Shown: positions 6,909-14,242 of the stretch, one piece after another
Layout: each line of letters starts with the position of its first letter
Position numbering within the stretch: the stretch's first letter is position 1
Source of the DNA: Gammaproteobacteria bacterium
Lineage (GTDB): Bacteria; Pseudomonadota; Gammaproteobacteria; Burkholderiales; Sulfuricellaceae
Reading direction: 5' to 3'
DNA length: 64,000 nt
Assembly: GCA_018823025.1 (NCBI GenBank)
Contig: JAHJJI010000024.1
Coordinates: forward strand, 1-64,000
Made by a program: the position numbers and the translations under genes
Notes under the pieces: generated by a model
The model's input: the letters and a program-made list of their open reading frames with translations, nothing else
What the model was told of the DNA's origin: nothing
Database searches by the model: none

Positions 6909-8404
6909 GCGGTTTTCCTTAGAGAAGAGAGTTCAAGCAGCGGCTCACAGGCGGCTGCCAATGTCGGATTGTCGGTGATGAGCAGGTCGATGCCGCCGTA
7001 GCGGCGTACCGACTGCGCTAGCGCGGCTTCCATTTGAGCCGGGTTGTCCGGGTCGCAGCACAGGCCGAGATATTCCGGTTTAGTGTGGAGCGATTTGACG
7101 GCAGGGTCATGATCCAGCCCGATCACTGCTGCGCCCTTTGCGAGCAGTTCTTCCACCCTGGTCTGGTTGGATAGCGCCCAGTCCACCAGCGCGACCTGGC
7201 CGGCCAGCTCGTACTGGTTGCGCATAGTCTGCTCGAAGCCGCCATATTCGATCTCGGCGGCGAGCACTTCACGCGGCGGCAGGGAAGCATAAGCCTCCAG
7301 TGCTTCGGCACGGGACTGGATTTTCATGCTGTGGCGGTAAATCTCGGCGGCCGCGTCGGCGTAGAAGGCTGTGATGCCGACGGAAACCATCCCCCACTCC
7401 GGGTCGAGAACGATGCGGGGTGCGGGGTCAGGCAGGCGTTCTGCCTGCTCGGATGCGTTTTCTGCCAGATAGCGGCGGTAGGCAGCAGTGAAGGCGGCGA
7501 CGTCGCGTCCCAGCATCGGCACGCGTTTGGTGAACACGGCGTGCTGTGGAGTGGCCGGACCTCGCTGGGAGAGCGATTCCAGGTCGGGGCGGCGGGCGTA
7601 AGCCAGGCTCATCAGGTCGGATGAAAGCGTCATCACCAGGGGGAAGCCGGCGGCGTGAGAAATGTCTCGGCGCAGGGCGGAGAGTGCCAGCATCTCCTGA
7701 TCGCTGCTTGCCTGTGCGGGAGGAAAACGCAGCGGAATGTCCCAAATATTACGGCTTTTCAAATAGTCCTCGGCACGAGTAACCAGGGCGATCATACGTT
7801 CGTAGGATTCGCGTGCACTGGCGCCGAAGGCAAAGATACCGTGATGCATCAGCACCATGCCGATGGTTTTCGCAGTGGCTTCGCGGCTAAAAACATCGTG
7901 GCAGGCTTTCGCCAATTCGAAGCCGGAATGACGGTAGGGCACGATCATTACGCTATCGCCGAAGGCATCTTGAATATGGCGTTCGCCGTGGTCGGTGTTC
8001 GCCACTGCCAGCACCGCGTCGGCATGGGTGTGCTCCACCCACTTGAAGGGCAAGATGGCGTGGAGGATGCTTTCTATCGAGGGGCGCGGTGCCTGCGGGT
8101 CGGTCAGGGCGGCACGGAATTGCGCACCCATTTCCGCATTGCTTATGGTGTCGCGTTCGATCAGTGACCGTAACGCTGCCAGCCGTAGCGGTGCAAAGTC
8201 CTTTTCCGTGACGTGGGCAAGGTCGGCGCCCGAGCCCTTGACGTAAAGGATGTCTTCGCCATTTTCCTGCAGTTTGACCGAAGTGTTGCCGCCGCCATAC
8301 ATCACCAGCGCCTTTTCGCCGCCGAGCAGGCGCGAAGTATAGGTGCGCAGGGCAAGGTCATTTTTGAAACCGGCGGCTTCCCCATCGTTCCACAGACTTT
8401 TCAT
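6905..8404 (-). CDS. Class II aldolase with an extra C-terminal Rossmann-like segment
   Basis: A 499-residue protein. The N-terminal 350 residues carry class II aldolase/adducin features: YGGGNTSVKL, YVKGSGADLA, the metal-binding EHTHADAVLAV, and a second His site in VLMHHGIFAFG. The C-terminal 110 residues start like a short-chain dehydrogenase (GQVALVDWALS) and have strands such as GGIDLLITDN, but lack a TGxxxGIG dinucleotide motif and are far shorter than the roughly 680-residue aldolase/dehydrogenase fusions of the RhaD/YuxG type. Coupled to mtnA by a 4-base overlap, it is the likely methylthioribulose-1-phosphate aldolase giving DHAP and methylthioacetaldehyde. That role is inferred from context. 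A TATAAT box ends six bases before the ATG and no ribosome binding site is visible. Confidence 0.85.
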   Translation of the reverse strand: MKSLWNDGEAAGFKNDLALRTYTSRLLGGEKALVMYGGGNTSVKLQENGEDILYVKGSGADLAHVTEKDFAPLRLAALRSLIERDTISNAEMGAQFRAALTDPQAPRPSIESILHAILPFKWVEHTHADAVLAVANTDHGERHIQDAFGDSVMIVPYRHSGFELAKACHDVFSREATAKTIGMVLMHHGIFAFGASARESYERMIALVTRAEDYLKSRNIWDIPLRFPPAQASSDQEMLALSALRRDISHAAGFPLVMTLSSDLMSLAYARRPDLESLSQRGPATPQHAVFTKRVPMLGRDVAAFTAAYRRYLAENASEQAERLPDPAPRIVLDPEWGMVSVGITAFYADAAAEIYRHSMKIQSRAEALEAYASLPPREVLAAEIEYGGFEQTMRNQYELAGQVALVDWALSNQTRVEELLAKGAAVIGLDHDPAVKSLHTKPEYLGLCCDPDNPAQMEAALAQSVRRYGGIDLLITDNPTLAAACEPLLELSSLRKTA

Positions 8405-8410
8405 GTAAGT

Positions 8411-8416
8411 ATTATA
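8411..8416 (-). promoter_or_regulatory. Candidate -10 box for the aldolase-mtnA operon, possibly leaderless
   Basis: On the minus strand a perfect TATAAT is followed by ACTTAC and then the aldolase ATG. Transcription would begin at or within a base or two of the start codon, and no Shine-Dalgarno lies between. No good -35 is visible (AATCTA at 17 bases), so the promoter may be weak or activator-dependent. Confidence 0.45.
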
Positions 8417-8469
8417 CTGACTACCTTAATCCTTAGATTACAAATACCCGACCGGGCCTGCCTCATGAA

Positions 8470-8540
8470 TGTAGCCCTCACCCCAACCCTCTCCCGCAAG
8501 CGGGCGAGGGGGCGAACGTGAAGGGCGCTTGTTATGATCG
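8470..8540. repeat. C/T-rich hairpin repeat (family R3, copy a)
   Basis: TAGCCCTCACCCCAACCCTC is followed by a CTCCCGCAAGCGGGCGAG hairpin and ends GCGCTTGTTATGATC. A second, diverged copy at 34851-34937 shares the CTCTCCCC hairpin core and the GCGCTTGTTCTGATT end. It lies between the divergent aldolase and folE genes. Confidence 0.6.
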
Positions 8541-8568
8541 GCGGGATTGCAAACCAGGAGATGCACCA

Positions 8569-9207
8569 ATGTCTGACTGTTGTGACCATGACCACCCTGC
8601 ACCGCTGCCCGGCGGATTGGGGATACCCCGCATTGGCACGTTTGATGCCGTTGCCTTCGAACAAGCCATCACCGATCTGCTGCGCGCCTGTGGCGTCTCA
8701 CCGGATAGCACGCATACCGGCAGGACCGCGCGCCGCGTGCGCGAGTTGTGGGAAAAGCGCCTGCTTGGCGGTTACGACATGGACCCTGCAGAAGTGCTGG
8801 GCGAAGGCTTTGTCGATCTGCGCGAGGACATGGTGGTGATACGCGGCATCGCGGTGCATGGCGTCTGCCCGCACCACCTCGTGCCGTTTCGCGGCATCGC
8901 CCACGTCGCCTACATTCCTGGCGGCAGGCTGCACGGCTTCGGTCGCATTGCCCGGCTGGTGGATGCGATAGGCCATCGATTCACCTACCAGGAGTGGATG
9001 ACGCGCGATGTCGCCGAAGCGCTGGTGACCCACGGCAAGGCCAAAGGCGCTGCCTGCGTGATCGAGGCGGAGCAGCTTTGTCTGCTGCTGGGTGAGGACC
9101 GGCGCGGCGACGAGCGGGTTTACACCCAGGCTTTTGCCGGATGTTTCAATGATAGCGACCAGTTCCGCCAGGAATTCCTGCGCTCCATTAGTGGACGCAT
9201 GCCATAA
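8569..9207 (+). CDS. folE: GTP cyclohydrolase I family protein with altered active site
   Basis: A 212-residue protein with the FolE fold signatures: HTGRTARRVRELWEKRLL, VHGVCPHHLVPFRGIAHVAYIP, GFGRIARLVDAI and TYQEWMTRDVAEAL. FolE turns GTP into dihydroneopterin triphosphate for folate or related pterins. The zinc ligands Cys and His of GVCPHHLVPF and the later Cys (EQLC) are present. In the block that reads EAxHxCMxMRG in ordinary FolE, this protein reads EAEQLCLLLGED: the catalytic His is Gln and the following Arg-Gly is lost. It may be a sub-family with changed chemistry. The ATG at 8569 is chosen over 8518 because CAGGAG lies 8 bases upstream and the longer form runs through repeat DNA. 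Confidence 0.85.
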   Translation: MSDCCDHDHPAPLPGGLGIPRIGTFDAVAFEQAITDLLRACGVSPDSTHTGRTARRVRELWEKRLLGGYDMDPAEVLGEGFVDLREDMVVIRGIAVHGVCPHHLVPFRGIAHVAYIPGGRLHGFGRIARLVDAIGHRFTYQEWMTRDVAEALVTHGKAKGAACVIEAEQLCLLLGEDRRGDERVYTQAFAGCFNDSDQFRQEFLRSISGRMP

Positions 9208-9210
9208 AAT

Positions 9211-9732
9211 ATGATGAATACGGGACGCTTTCCTTGGGGGCACATCACGGCACTGGTCTTGTGGCTCATTCTTTTTGGAGCCATGTATTTGTTCCTTGAC
9301 GCCAAGATGCAGCCCCAGGTTGCCACCGTGACAAGCCTGGATATGGCACGAGGTGAAGTCATAATCCAGCGCTCGCGCGATGGTCACTATTACGTGGGTG
9401 GATCCATCAACGGGCGGCCCCTCACGTTCATGGTTGATACCGGTGCGAGCACCGTGGTTGTCAGTGCCGATCTGGCTGCCAGAATCGGCTTGACCAGAGG
9501 GGTGCCAACGCCGTTCAAAACAGCCGGGGGCATGGTATTGGGAGAGATGGTTTCAGACCAGACGATAGAAGCTGGAGGGATACAGCTTAAGGGCTTGCGT
9601 GTTGGCGTAGTGATGCAGATGGACCAGAGAGACTATGCCCTGCTCGGCCAGAATTTCTTGCGGCATATCGACGTGATCCAGTCTGGCGACCAGATGGTTC
9701 TCAAGATAAAGAGCGCATCTGAAGTAAATTAA
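9211..9732 (+). CDS. Retropepsin-like aspartic protease, TIGR02281 type, membrane-anchored
   Basis: A 173-residue protein with one N-terminal membrane segment (HITALVLWLILFGAMYLFL, about residues 11-29) and a periplasmic clan AA protease domain. The single active-site motif is FMVDTGASTVVVS, so the enzyme would work as a dimer. A second glycine-rich strand (LLGQNFLRHIDV) fits the retropepsin fold. The family is common in proteobacteria, but its substrates are not known to me. The gene starts 3 bases after folE, suggesting co-transcription, and ends at a strong intrinsic terminator. Confidence 0.85.
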   Translation: MMNTGRFPWGHITALVLWLILFGAMYLFLDAKMQPQVATVTSLDMARGEVIIQRSRDGHYYVGGSINGRPLTFMVDTGASTVVVSADLAARIGLTRGVPTPFKTAGGMVLGEMVSDQTIEAGGIQLKGLRVGVVMQMDQRDYALLGQNFLRHIDVIQSGDQMVLKIKSASEVN

Positions 9733-9757
9733 AAAACCCGCCGCGGCGGGTTTTTTT
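9731..9757. terminator. Intrinsic terminator, bidirectional
   Basis: AAAAAACCCGCCGCGGCGGG followed by a run of seven T. The perfect GC-rich palindrome has an A-run on one side and a T-run on the other, so it can stop both the folE-protease transcript and the convergent psiF-like gene. Confidence 0.93.
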
Positions 9758-9775
9758 GTTCTGCTTGAAGCGTTT

Positions 9776-10117
9776 TTACTTCATGTTTTCCGGGCCTTTG
9801 GCCTTCAGGCAGTCACTCATGAATTTCTTGCGCTCGTCGCCCTTCAGGGCTTTTTCGCCGGCAGCCTTGTTGCAGGTGGCCATGGGCGTCAGCTTTTCTT
9901 TCGGTGCAGCAGCTTCTTTTGCAGCATCGGGCGCTTTGGCCTTCAGGCAGTCACTCATGAATTTCTTGCGCTCGTCACCTTTCAGCGCTTTCTCGCCGGC
10001 TTCCTTGTTGCAGGTGCCCATCTTGCTCTGCTGAGCGGTCGGCGCTTTTTCATCGGCAGCGAAGGCTGGGGAAGCTAAACCGACAGCCAGGCATAGTGCG
10101 ATCAACAGTCTTTTCAT
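9776..10117 (-). CDS. Secreted PsiF-repeat protein
   Basis: A 113-residue exported protein with a clean signal peptide (MKRLLIALCLAVGLASPAFA-AD). Two near-identical copies of a PsiF repeat follow, each of the form CNKxAGEKALKGDERKKFMS DCLKAK, linked by an Ala/Lys-rich spacer. The repeat is also near-identical at DNA level, a recent internal duplication. Each repeat has two Cys that could form a disulfide. In E. coli PsiF is phosphate-starvation inducible, but no function is established. The start at 10117 follows AAGGAGTCGTC; the ORF track's extension to 10276 is not needed. Confidence 0.9.
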   Translation of the reverse strand: MKRLLIALCLAVGLASPAFAADEKAPTAQQSKMGTCNKEAGEKALKGDERKKFMSDCLKAKAPDAAKEAAAPKEKLTPMATCNKAAGEKALKGDERKKFMSDCLKAKGPENMK

Positions 10118-10263
10118 GACGACTCCTTTGGGTGGGTTGGAATGGCAGCCGTAATTTTCTGACGGCGCCTCCTGATTATAGCGCGAGCCTTTTAGTTTGG
10201 TAGGTTGAATAGCCCCAATTTTTTGTGGAACCGGGGCGTATGAATATTTCTGCAACAATATAC

Positions 10264-10291
10264 TTGACACATACATACCGGTTGGTATGTA
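10264..10291 (+). promoter_or_regulatory. TetR promoter with embedded operator
   Basis: TTGACA (10264-10269) and TATGTA (10286-10291) are 16 bases apart, and the palindrome ACATACCGGTTGGTATGT fills the spacer. A regulator bound here would block RNA polymerase, giving autorepression. The chosen ATG begins 8 bases after the -10, so the message would have almost no leader. Confidence 0.75.
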
Positions 10292-10299
10292 ATGAATTC

Positions 10300-10929
10300 A
10301 TGGATAGCAAACAACCAGATATAACCCGGGAAAAATTATTGATGTCCGCTTTCTGCGAAATCCATCGTCAGGGTTTTCAGGCGGCGAGCATCTCCAATAT
10401 CCTGCAGGACACCGGGCTGACCAAGGGGGCCTTGTACCACCATTTTCCTACCAAGCAGGCGCTGGGGCTGGCGGTGATCGACGAGGTGATCAAGGGGCGT
10501 TTGGAAGGGCTGATTTTCAAACGCTTGCGTGAGAGCGAGCAACCTGTCGAAACGCTGCTGGATATTATCGCCACCATCGACAAGAAAGTGCCCTCCGATT
10601 TTGTCATGCTGGGGTGTCCGCTGAATAACCTGATGCAGGAAATGAGCGCGCTGGATAAGCTTTTCCAGGAGCAGCTTGGCGGCGTGCTGGGTATCTGGCA
10701 GAAAACGGTAGAGGATGCGCTCAAGCGCGGACAGAAGCAGGGCGAGATTCGGGCGGACGTGAACTACAAGGCGGCGGCGTTGTTTATTGTTTCCGCCTGG
10801 GAAGGCTGTATCGGCGTGGCGAAGAATATGCAGTCGCCCAAAGCTTTCAGTATCTGCATGCAGCAGTTGCATGGCTATGTGCAGGGATTGATGCCGGCCA
10901 AGGTTGAGAAAGGTCGGAAAAAGAAATAG
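10300..10929 (+). CDS. TetR/AcrR family transcriptional repressor
   Basis: A 209-residue regulator. The N-terminal helix-turn-helix is standard for TetR (TREKLLMSAFCEIHRQGFQA, then DTGLTKGALYHHFPTKQAL). The C-terminal ligand domain contains a Cys (VMLGCPLNNL) that could sense electrophiles, as in NemR-like regulators; this is inference. The start at 10300 is preferred to the track's 10225, because the longer form would run through the promoter/operator. Related operator half-sites lie both in its own promoter and ahead of the next gene at 10953, so it probably controls itself and the AhpD-like/TusA/nitroreductase genes. Confidence 0.92.
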   Translation: MDSKQPDITREKLLMSAFCEIHRQGFQAASISNILQDTGLTKGALYHHFPTKQALGLAVIDEVIKGRLEGLIFKRLRESEQPVETLLDIIATIDKKVPSDFVMLGCPLNNLMQEMSALDKLFQEQLGGVLGIWQKTVEDALKRGQKQGEIRADVNYKAAALFIVSAWEGCIGVAKNMQSPKAFSICMQQLHGYVQGLMPAKVEKGRKKK

Positions 10930-10952
10930 CAGGGGTATTTTTTTAACTGGCA

Positions 10953-10974
10953 ACATACCGGACGGTCGGTATCT
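10953..10974 (+). promoter_or_regulatory. Second TetR-type operator
   Basis: ACATACCGGACGGTCGGTAT is an inverted repeat (ATACCG ... CGGTAT) sharing the ACATACC half-site with the operator in the tetR promoter, but with a wider centre (ATACC and GGTAT 8 instead of 4 bases apart). A possible promoter overlaps it (CTGGCA, 17 bases, TATCTA). Confidence 0.7.
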
Positions 10975-10986
10975 AAAGGAGAAGTC

Positions 10987-11520
10987 ATGAGTATTATTTC
11001 TACAGTTACACCAGAGCAGGCAGAAGGAAAAGTGGCTGAAATTTACGGTCAAATCCAGCAGATGATGGGGCGGGTGCCGAATGCATTTCAAATGTACAGT
11101 TCCAGTCCGGCTTTACTTGAGCAGCAGATGCAACAAATTTCCTACTTCATGCAACACCCTACCTTGAGCTTTCCGTTGCTTGCCATGGTGCGCATGCTGG
11201 TATCGCAGAATAACGATTGCCAGTATTGCATCGGCTTGAATGAAGGCATGCTGATACAGATGGCAGGCCTGACTGTGGAACAAGTGGCAGCAACCAGGCG
11301 CGATCCAGTGAGTGCTCCTATACCGGATAAAGACAAGGCCATGCTGTTGCTTGTGTTGAAGGCAACAAAAACGCCCAAACTGGTGGATAAATCCGATCTG
11401 GAACAATTACGTGCATTGGGCTGGTGTGATAGTGACATCATGGACGCCGTGAGTCATGGTGCGCGCAATGTGGCGGCAGATATTATTTTCAACACTTTCA
11501 AGATAGACATTGATTTTTGA
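10987..11520 (+). CDS. Carboxymuconolactone decarboxylase/AhpD-like protein
   Basis: A 177-residue all-helical protein of the carboxymuconolactone decarboxylase superfamily, to which peroxidase-coupled AhpD belongs. The core is VRMLVSQNNDCQYCIGLNEGML, with a redox-capable CxxC. The His that normally follows in AhpD (CxxCxxxH) is Asn here, so classical AhpD proton relay may be changed. The GGAG ribosome site lies 6 bases upstream of the ATG. It sits behind a TetR operator and is followed at 13 bases by tusA and then a nitroreductase, suggesting a redox or electrophile stress operon. Confidence 0.87.
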   Translation: MSIISTVTPEQAEGKVAEIYGQIQQMMGRVPNAFQMYSSSPALLEQQMQQISYFMQHPTLSFPLLAMVRMLVSQNNDCQYCIGLNEGMLIQMAGLTVEQVAATRRDPVSAPIPDKDKAMLLLVLKATKTPKLVDKSDLEQLRALGWCDSDIMDAVSHGARNVAADIIFNTFKIDIDF

Positions 11521-11533
11521 TAAGGAGATAGCC

Positions 11534-11761
11534 ATGAACTTTGATAAAGAACTTGATGCACGCGGCCTGAATTGTCCACTGCCGATCTTGCGTACCAAGA
11601 AAGCGCTGGCTGAAATCAGTGCCGGGCAAGTATTGAAAATTTCTGCCACCGATCCCGGTTCGGTAAAAGACATGCAGGCATTCGCCAAGCAAACAGGAAA
11701 CGAACTGGTGGCTACGTCGGAAACCGGCGGAGCATTTGAATTTTTTATGCGCAAGCATTAG
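11534..11761 (+). CDS. TusA-family sulfur carrier
   Basis: A 75-residue protein with the SirA/TusA fold: DARGLNCPLPILRTKKAL carries the CPxP sulfur-transfer cysteine, and GGAFEFFMRKH ends the chain. TusA-like proteins pass persulfide sulfur in tRNA thiolation or in sulfur-oxidation pathways. The gene is inside a TetR-controlled operon rather than beside tRNA or sulfur-oxidation genes, so its partner here may be a stress-related redox protein. The start at 11534 follows AAGGAG; the track's earlier Met at 11510 overlaps the preceding gene. Confidence 0.9.
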   Translation: MNFDKELDARGLNCPLPILRTKKALAEISAGQVLKISATDPGSVKDMQAFAKQTGNELVATSETGGAFEFFMRKH

Positions 11762-11771
11762 GAGGTAAGGC

Positions 11772-12377
11772 ATGGAAGTATCCAAGGCAATTGAGCAGCG
11801 CCGTTCAGTAAAGGCGTTTGATCCAGATCACAGCATAAGTGAAGCGGAAATCGAAAAATTGCTGTCGCTGGCGATCCTTGCGCCTACGGCTTTCAACATC
11901 CAGAACTGGCGGTTCGTGGTGGCGAGCGACCCGGCGTTGCGCAAGGAAATACGGCAGGCAGCGTGGGATCAGGCAAACGTCACCGATGCTTCGCTGCTGG
12001 TCGTGCTGTGCGCAGACCTCAAGGCGTGGGATAAGGAGCCAGGGCGGTACTGGGTGAATGCCCCGCAACCGGTGCAGGATTTGATGGTGCCCGCTATCGG
12101 CCAATATTATGCCGGAAAAGATCAGGTGCAACGCGATGAAGCCATGCGCTCATGCGGGATTGCGGCCATGACGCTGATGCTGGCGGCGCAGGAAATGGGC
12201 TACGATTCCTGCCCGATGGACGGCTTCGACTTCGACGCGGTGGGCAAGCTCGTCAACCTGCCGCAGGATCATGTGATCTCCATGTTTGTCGCCATCGGCA
12301 AGGGGATTCAGGAGCCGTGGCCACGCGGTGGGCAGCTACCGACAGGTGAGGTGGTGATACGGAACCGGTTCGGCTAG
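11772..12377 (+). CDS. Nitroreductase family flavoprotein
   Basis: A 201-residue FMN-dependent oxidoreductase. Family blocks are the N-terminal [13 protein letters not shown] (FMN phosphate contact), [15 protein letters not shown] and the C-terminal [15 protein letters not shown]. Such enzymes reduce nitro-compounds, quinones or related electrophiles with NAD(P)H. It is the last gene of the TetR-AhpD-TusA operon (10 bases after tusA, good AGGAGG site) and overlaps the convergent trmB by 4 bases. The substrate is not predictable from sequence. Confidence 0.92.
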   Translation: MEVSKAIEQRRSVKAFDPDHSISEAEIEKLLSLAILAPTAFNIQNWRFVVASDPALRKEIRQAAWDQANVTDASLLVVLCADLKAWDKEPGRYWVNAPQPVQDLMVPAIGQYYAGKDQVQRDEAMRSCGIAAMTLMLAAQEMGYDSCPMDGFDFDAVGKLVNLPQDHVISMFVAIGKGIQEPWPRGGQLPTGEVVIRNRFG

Positions 12378-13066
12378 ATTTTTCTGAACACGATGTCCCA
12401 TACCCCGTGGCCGAGTTTGATACCGCGCTGCTCGAATTTGGTCAGTGGGCGGTAGTCCGGCTTGGGAGCATAACCGGCAGCAGTATTGGCCAGTTTGGGC
12501 TCGGCAGCGAGTACGGCGAGGATGTGCTCGGCATATTCCTGCCAGTCGGTAGCGGCGTGCAGATAGCTGCCGGGCTTGAGTTTTTCGCACAGCAGCGCGA
12601 CCAATTCCGGCTGGATCAGGCGGCGCTTGTGGTGTTTGGTCTTGTGCCAGGGATCGGGGAAGAAAATGTGTATGCCATCGAGGCTGGCCGGCGCGATCAT
12701 TTGCTTGAGCACTTCCACTGCATCGTGCTGGATCACCCTCAGATTGGTCAGGCCCAGGGCTTCGATCTGGTTCAGCAGGCTGCCGACACCGGGGCCGTGA
12801 ACCTCGATGCCGAGATAGTCATTCTGTGGATGGGCGGATGCGATGGTTGCGGTGGAATCTCCCATGCCGAAACCGATTTCGAGTATCTTCGGCGCTGTCC
12901 TAGCAAAGGCAGAATCAAGATCGAGCAGGGTTTCCTGGTAAGTGATCCCCCAGCGTGGCATCAGGGTATCCAGTGCCCGGGTCTGGGCATTGGACATGCG
13001 GCCTTGGCGCAGGACGAAGCTGCGGATCGGGCGGTGCTTGGTTGTTGCGTCGTCAGTGTCGTTCAT
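12374..13066 (-). CDS. trmB: tRNA (guanine-N7-)-methyltransferase
   Basis: A 230-residue SAM-dependent methyltransferase that makes m7G46 in the tRNA variable loop. Recognised by [16 protein letters not shown] (SAM site), [32 protein letters not shown] (the TrmB signature) and the C-terminal [16 protein letters not shown]. The length is normal. It overlaps the nitroreductase by 4 bases tail to tail and is followed upstream, in its own direction, by thiS-thiG. Confidence 0.97.
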   Translation of the reverse strand: MNDTDDATTKHRPIRSFVLRQGRMSNAQTRALDTLMPRWGITYQETLLDLDSAFARTAPKILEIGFGMGDSTATIASAHPQNDYLGIEVHGPGVGSLLNQIEALGLTNLRVIQHDAVEVLKQMIAPASLDGIHIFFPDPWHKTKHHKRRLIQPELVALLCEKLKPGSYLHAATDWQEYAEHILAVLAAEPKLANTAAGYAPKPDYRPLTKFEQRGIKLGHGVWDIVFRKI

Positions 13067-13101
13067 ATGAGCTGGGTGTGCCGCTCACCCCTATGGTTTG
13101 A

Positions 13102-13884
13102 TTACTTGCCTATCATGCCGGTAGTGGGTGAACTCGGGCTGGCGGAGTAGAGCTTTTTCGGCATGCGGCCGGCGAGAAAAGCTTCGCGCCCGGCCTGTAC
13201 CGCCTTTTTCATGGCCGAGGCCATTAGTACCGGGTTGCCGGCGCCGGCGATGGCGGTATTCATCAGCACGCCGTCGCAACCCAGTTCCATGGCAATGGCG
13301 GCATCTGAGGCCGTGCCCACGCCAGCATCGACGATCACCGGCACCTTGGCGTTGTCGATGATGATCTGCAGGTTCCACGGGTTGAGGATGCCCATGCCTG
13401 AACCGATCAGCGAGGCCAGCGGCATTACCGCGACGCAGCCGATTTCTTCAAGCTGCTTGGCGATAATCGGGTCGTCTGAAGTGTAGACCATCACCTTGAA
13501 GCCATCCTTGACCAGGACTTCCGCCGCCTTGAGGGTTTCCACCACGTTCGGATAGAGCGTTTTTGGGTCGCCCAGGACTTCGAGCTTGACCAGATCGTGG
13601 CCGTCCAGCAGTTCGCGCGCCAGGCGCAGGGTGCGAATGGCATCGTCGGCGCTATAGCAGCCGGCGGTGTTGGGCAGGTAGGTGTATTGCGAGGGCGGTA
13701 CGGCATCGAGCAGACTGGGCTCGCCAGCGTTCTGTCCGATGTTGGTGCGGCGGATCGCTACCGTTACTATTTGCGCGCCGCTTTCTTCGACCGCACGGCG
13801 GGTTTCGTCGAAATCTTTGTATTTTCCGGTGCCGATTAGCAGGCGTGAAGAATAGGCCTTGCCCGCGATGATTAGTTCATCCAT
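13102..13884 (-). CDS. thiG: Thiazole synthase ThiG
   Basis: ThiG forms the thiazole phosphate of thiamine from deoxyxylulose-5-phosphate, dehydroglycine and ThiS-thiocarboxylate. The 260-residue TIM barrel shows [34 protein letters not shown] (with the Schiff-base Lys region), [16 protein letters not shown] and [29 protein letters not shown]. The ATG at 13884 is supported by GGGGGAA upstream; the track's extra 29 residues overlap the thiS 3' region. It follows thiS by 43 bases. thiC, thiE and thiO are not in the window, and I see no TPP riboswitch ahead of thiS. Confidence 0.96.
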   Translation of the reverse strand: MDELIIAGKAYSSRLLIGTGKYKDFDETRRAVEESGAQIVTVAIRRTNIGQNAGEPSLLDAVPPSQYTYLPNTAGCYSADDAIRTLRLARELLDGHDLVKLEVLGDPKTLYPNVVETLKAAEVLVKDGFKVMVYTSDDPIIAKQLEEIGCVAVMPLASLIGSGMGILNPWNLQIIIDNAKVPVIVDAGVGTASDAAIAMELGCDGVLMNTAIAGAGNPVLMASAMKKAVQAGREAFLAGRMPKKLYSASPSSPTTGMIGK

Positions 13885-13927
13885 CTTGATTCCCCCAAAA
13901 TTATTGCTACAGAGCCTGGATAATGAA

Positions 13928-14128
13928 TTATCCGCCACCAACCGCGACGACGATTTCCAGTTGGTCCCCATCAGTCAGCACGGTCTCGCCGAACTGGCTG
14001 CGCGGAACGATTTCGCCGTTCCTTTCTACCGCCAGACGTTTTCCGGTGAGGTTCAGGGTTTCCAGCAACTGGGAGAGGTTCGGATTCTGCTCAAAGGAGT
14101 GAGGTGTGCCGTTGACCGTTAGCTGCAT
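13928..14128 (-). CDS. thiS: Sulfur carrier protein ThiS
   Basis: A 66-residue ubiquitin-like protein beginning [12 protein letters not shown] and ending in VAVGGG, so it has the C-terminal Gly-Gly required for adenylation and thiocarboxylate formation. It donates sulfur to ThiG, encoded immediately downstream. The start at 14128 gives the normal ThiS length; the track's earlier start adds an unlikely 15-residue extension. Confidence 0.94.
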   Translation of the reverse strand: MQLTVNGTPHSFEQNPNLSQLLETLNLTGKRLAVERNGEIVPRSQFGETVLTDGDQLEIVVAVGGG

Positions 14129-14242
14129 CGCCTTCAATATTGCCGTGAGAAAAGTGGGATTGCATTCTACCATGCAGGCACAGCGCTATGGTAGAACGAA
14201 AGCCTCTAGGGTTGGCCGAAGCCAGAGGGGGAAGCCGTGTCG

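Noticed and set aside
14129-14242. Possible TPP riboswitch ahead of thiS
   Set aside because: The thi-box core (CTGAGA, ACC, TGAACCTG) is not present on the minus strand in this interval.
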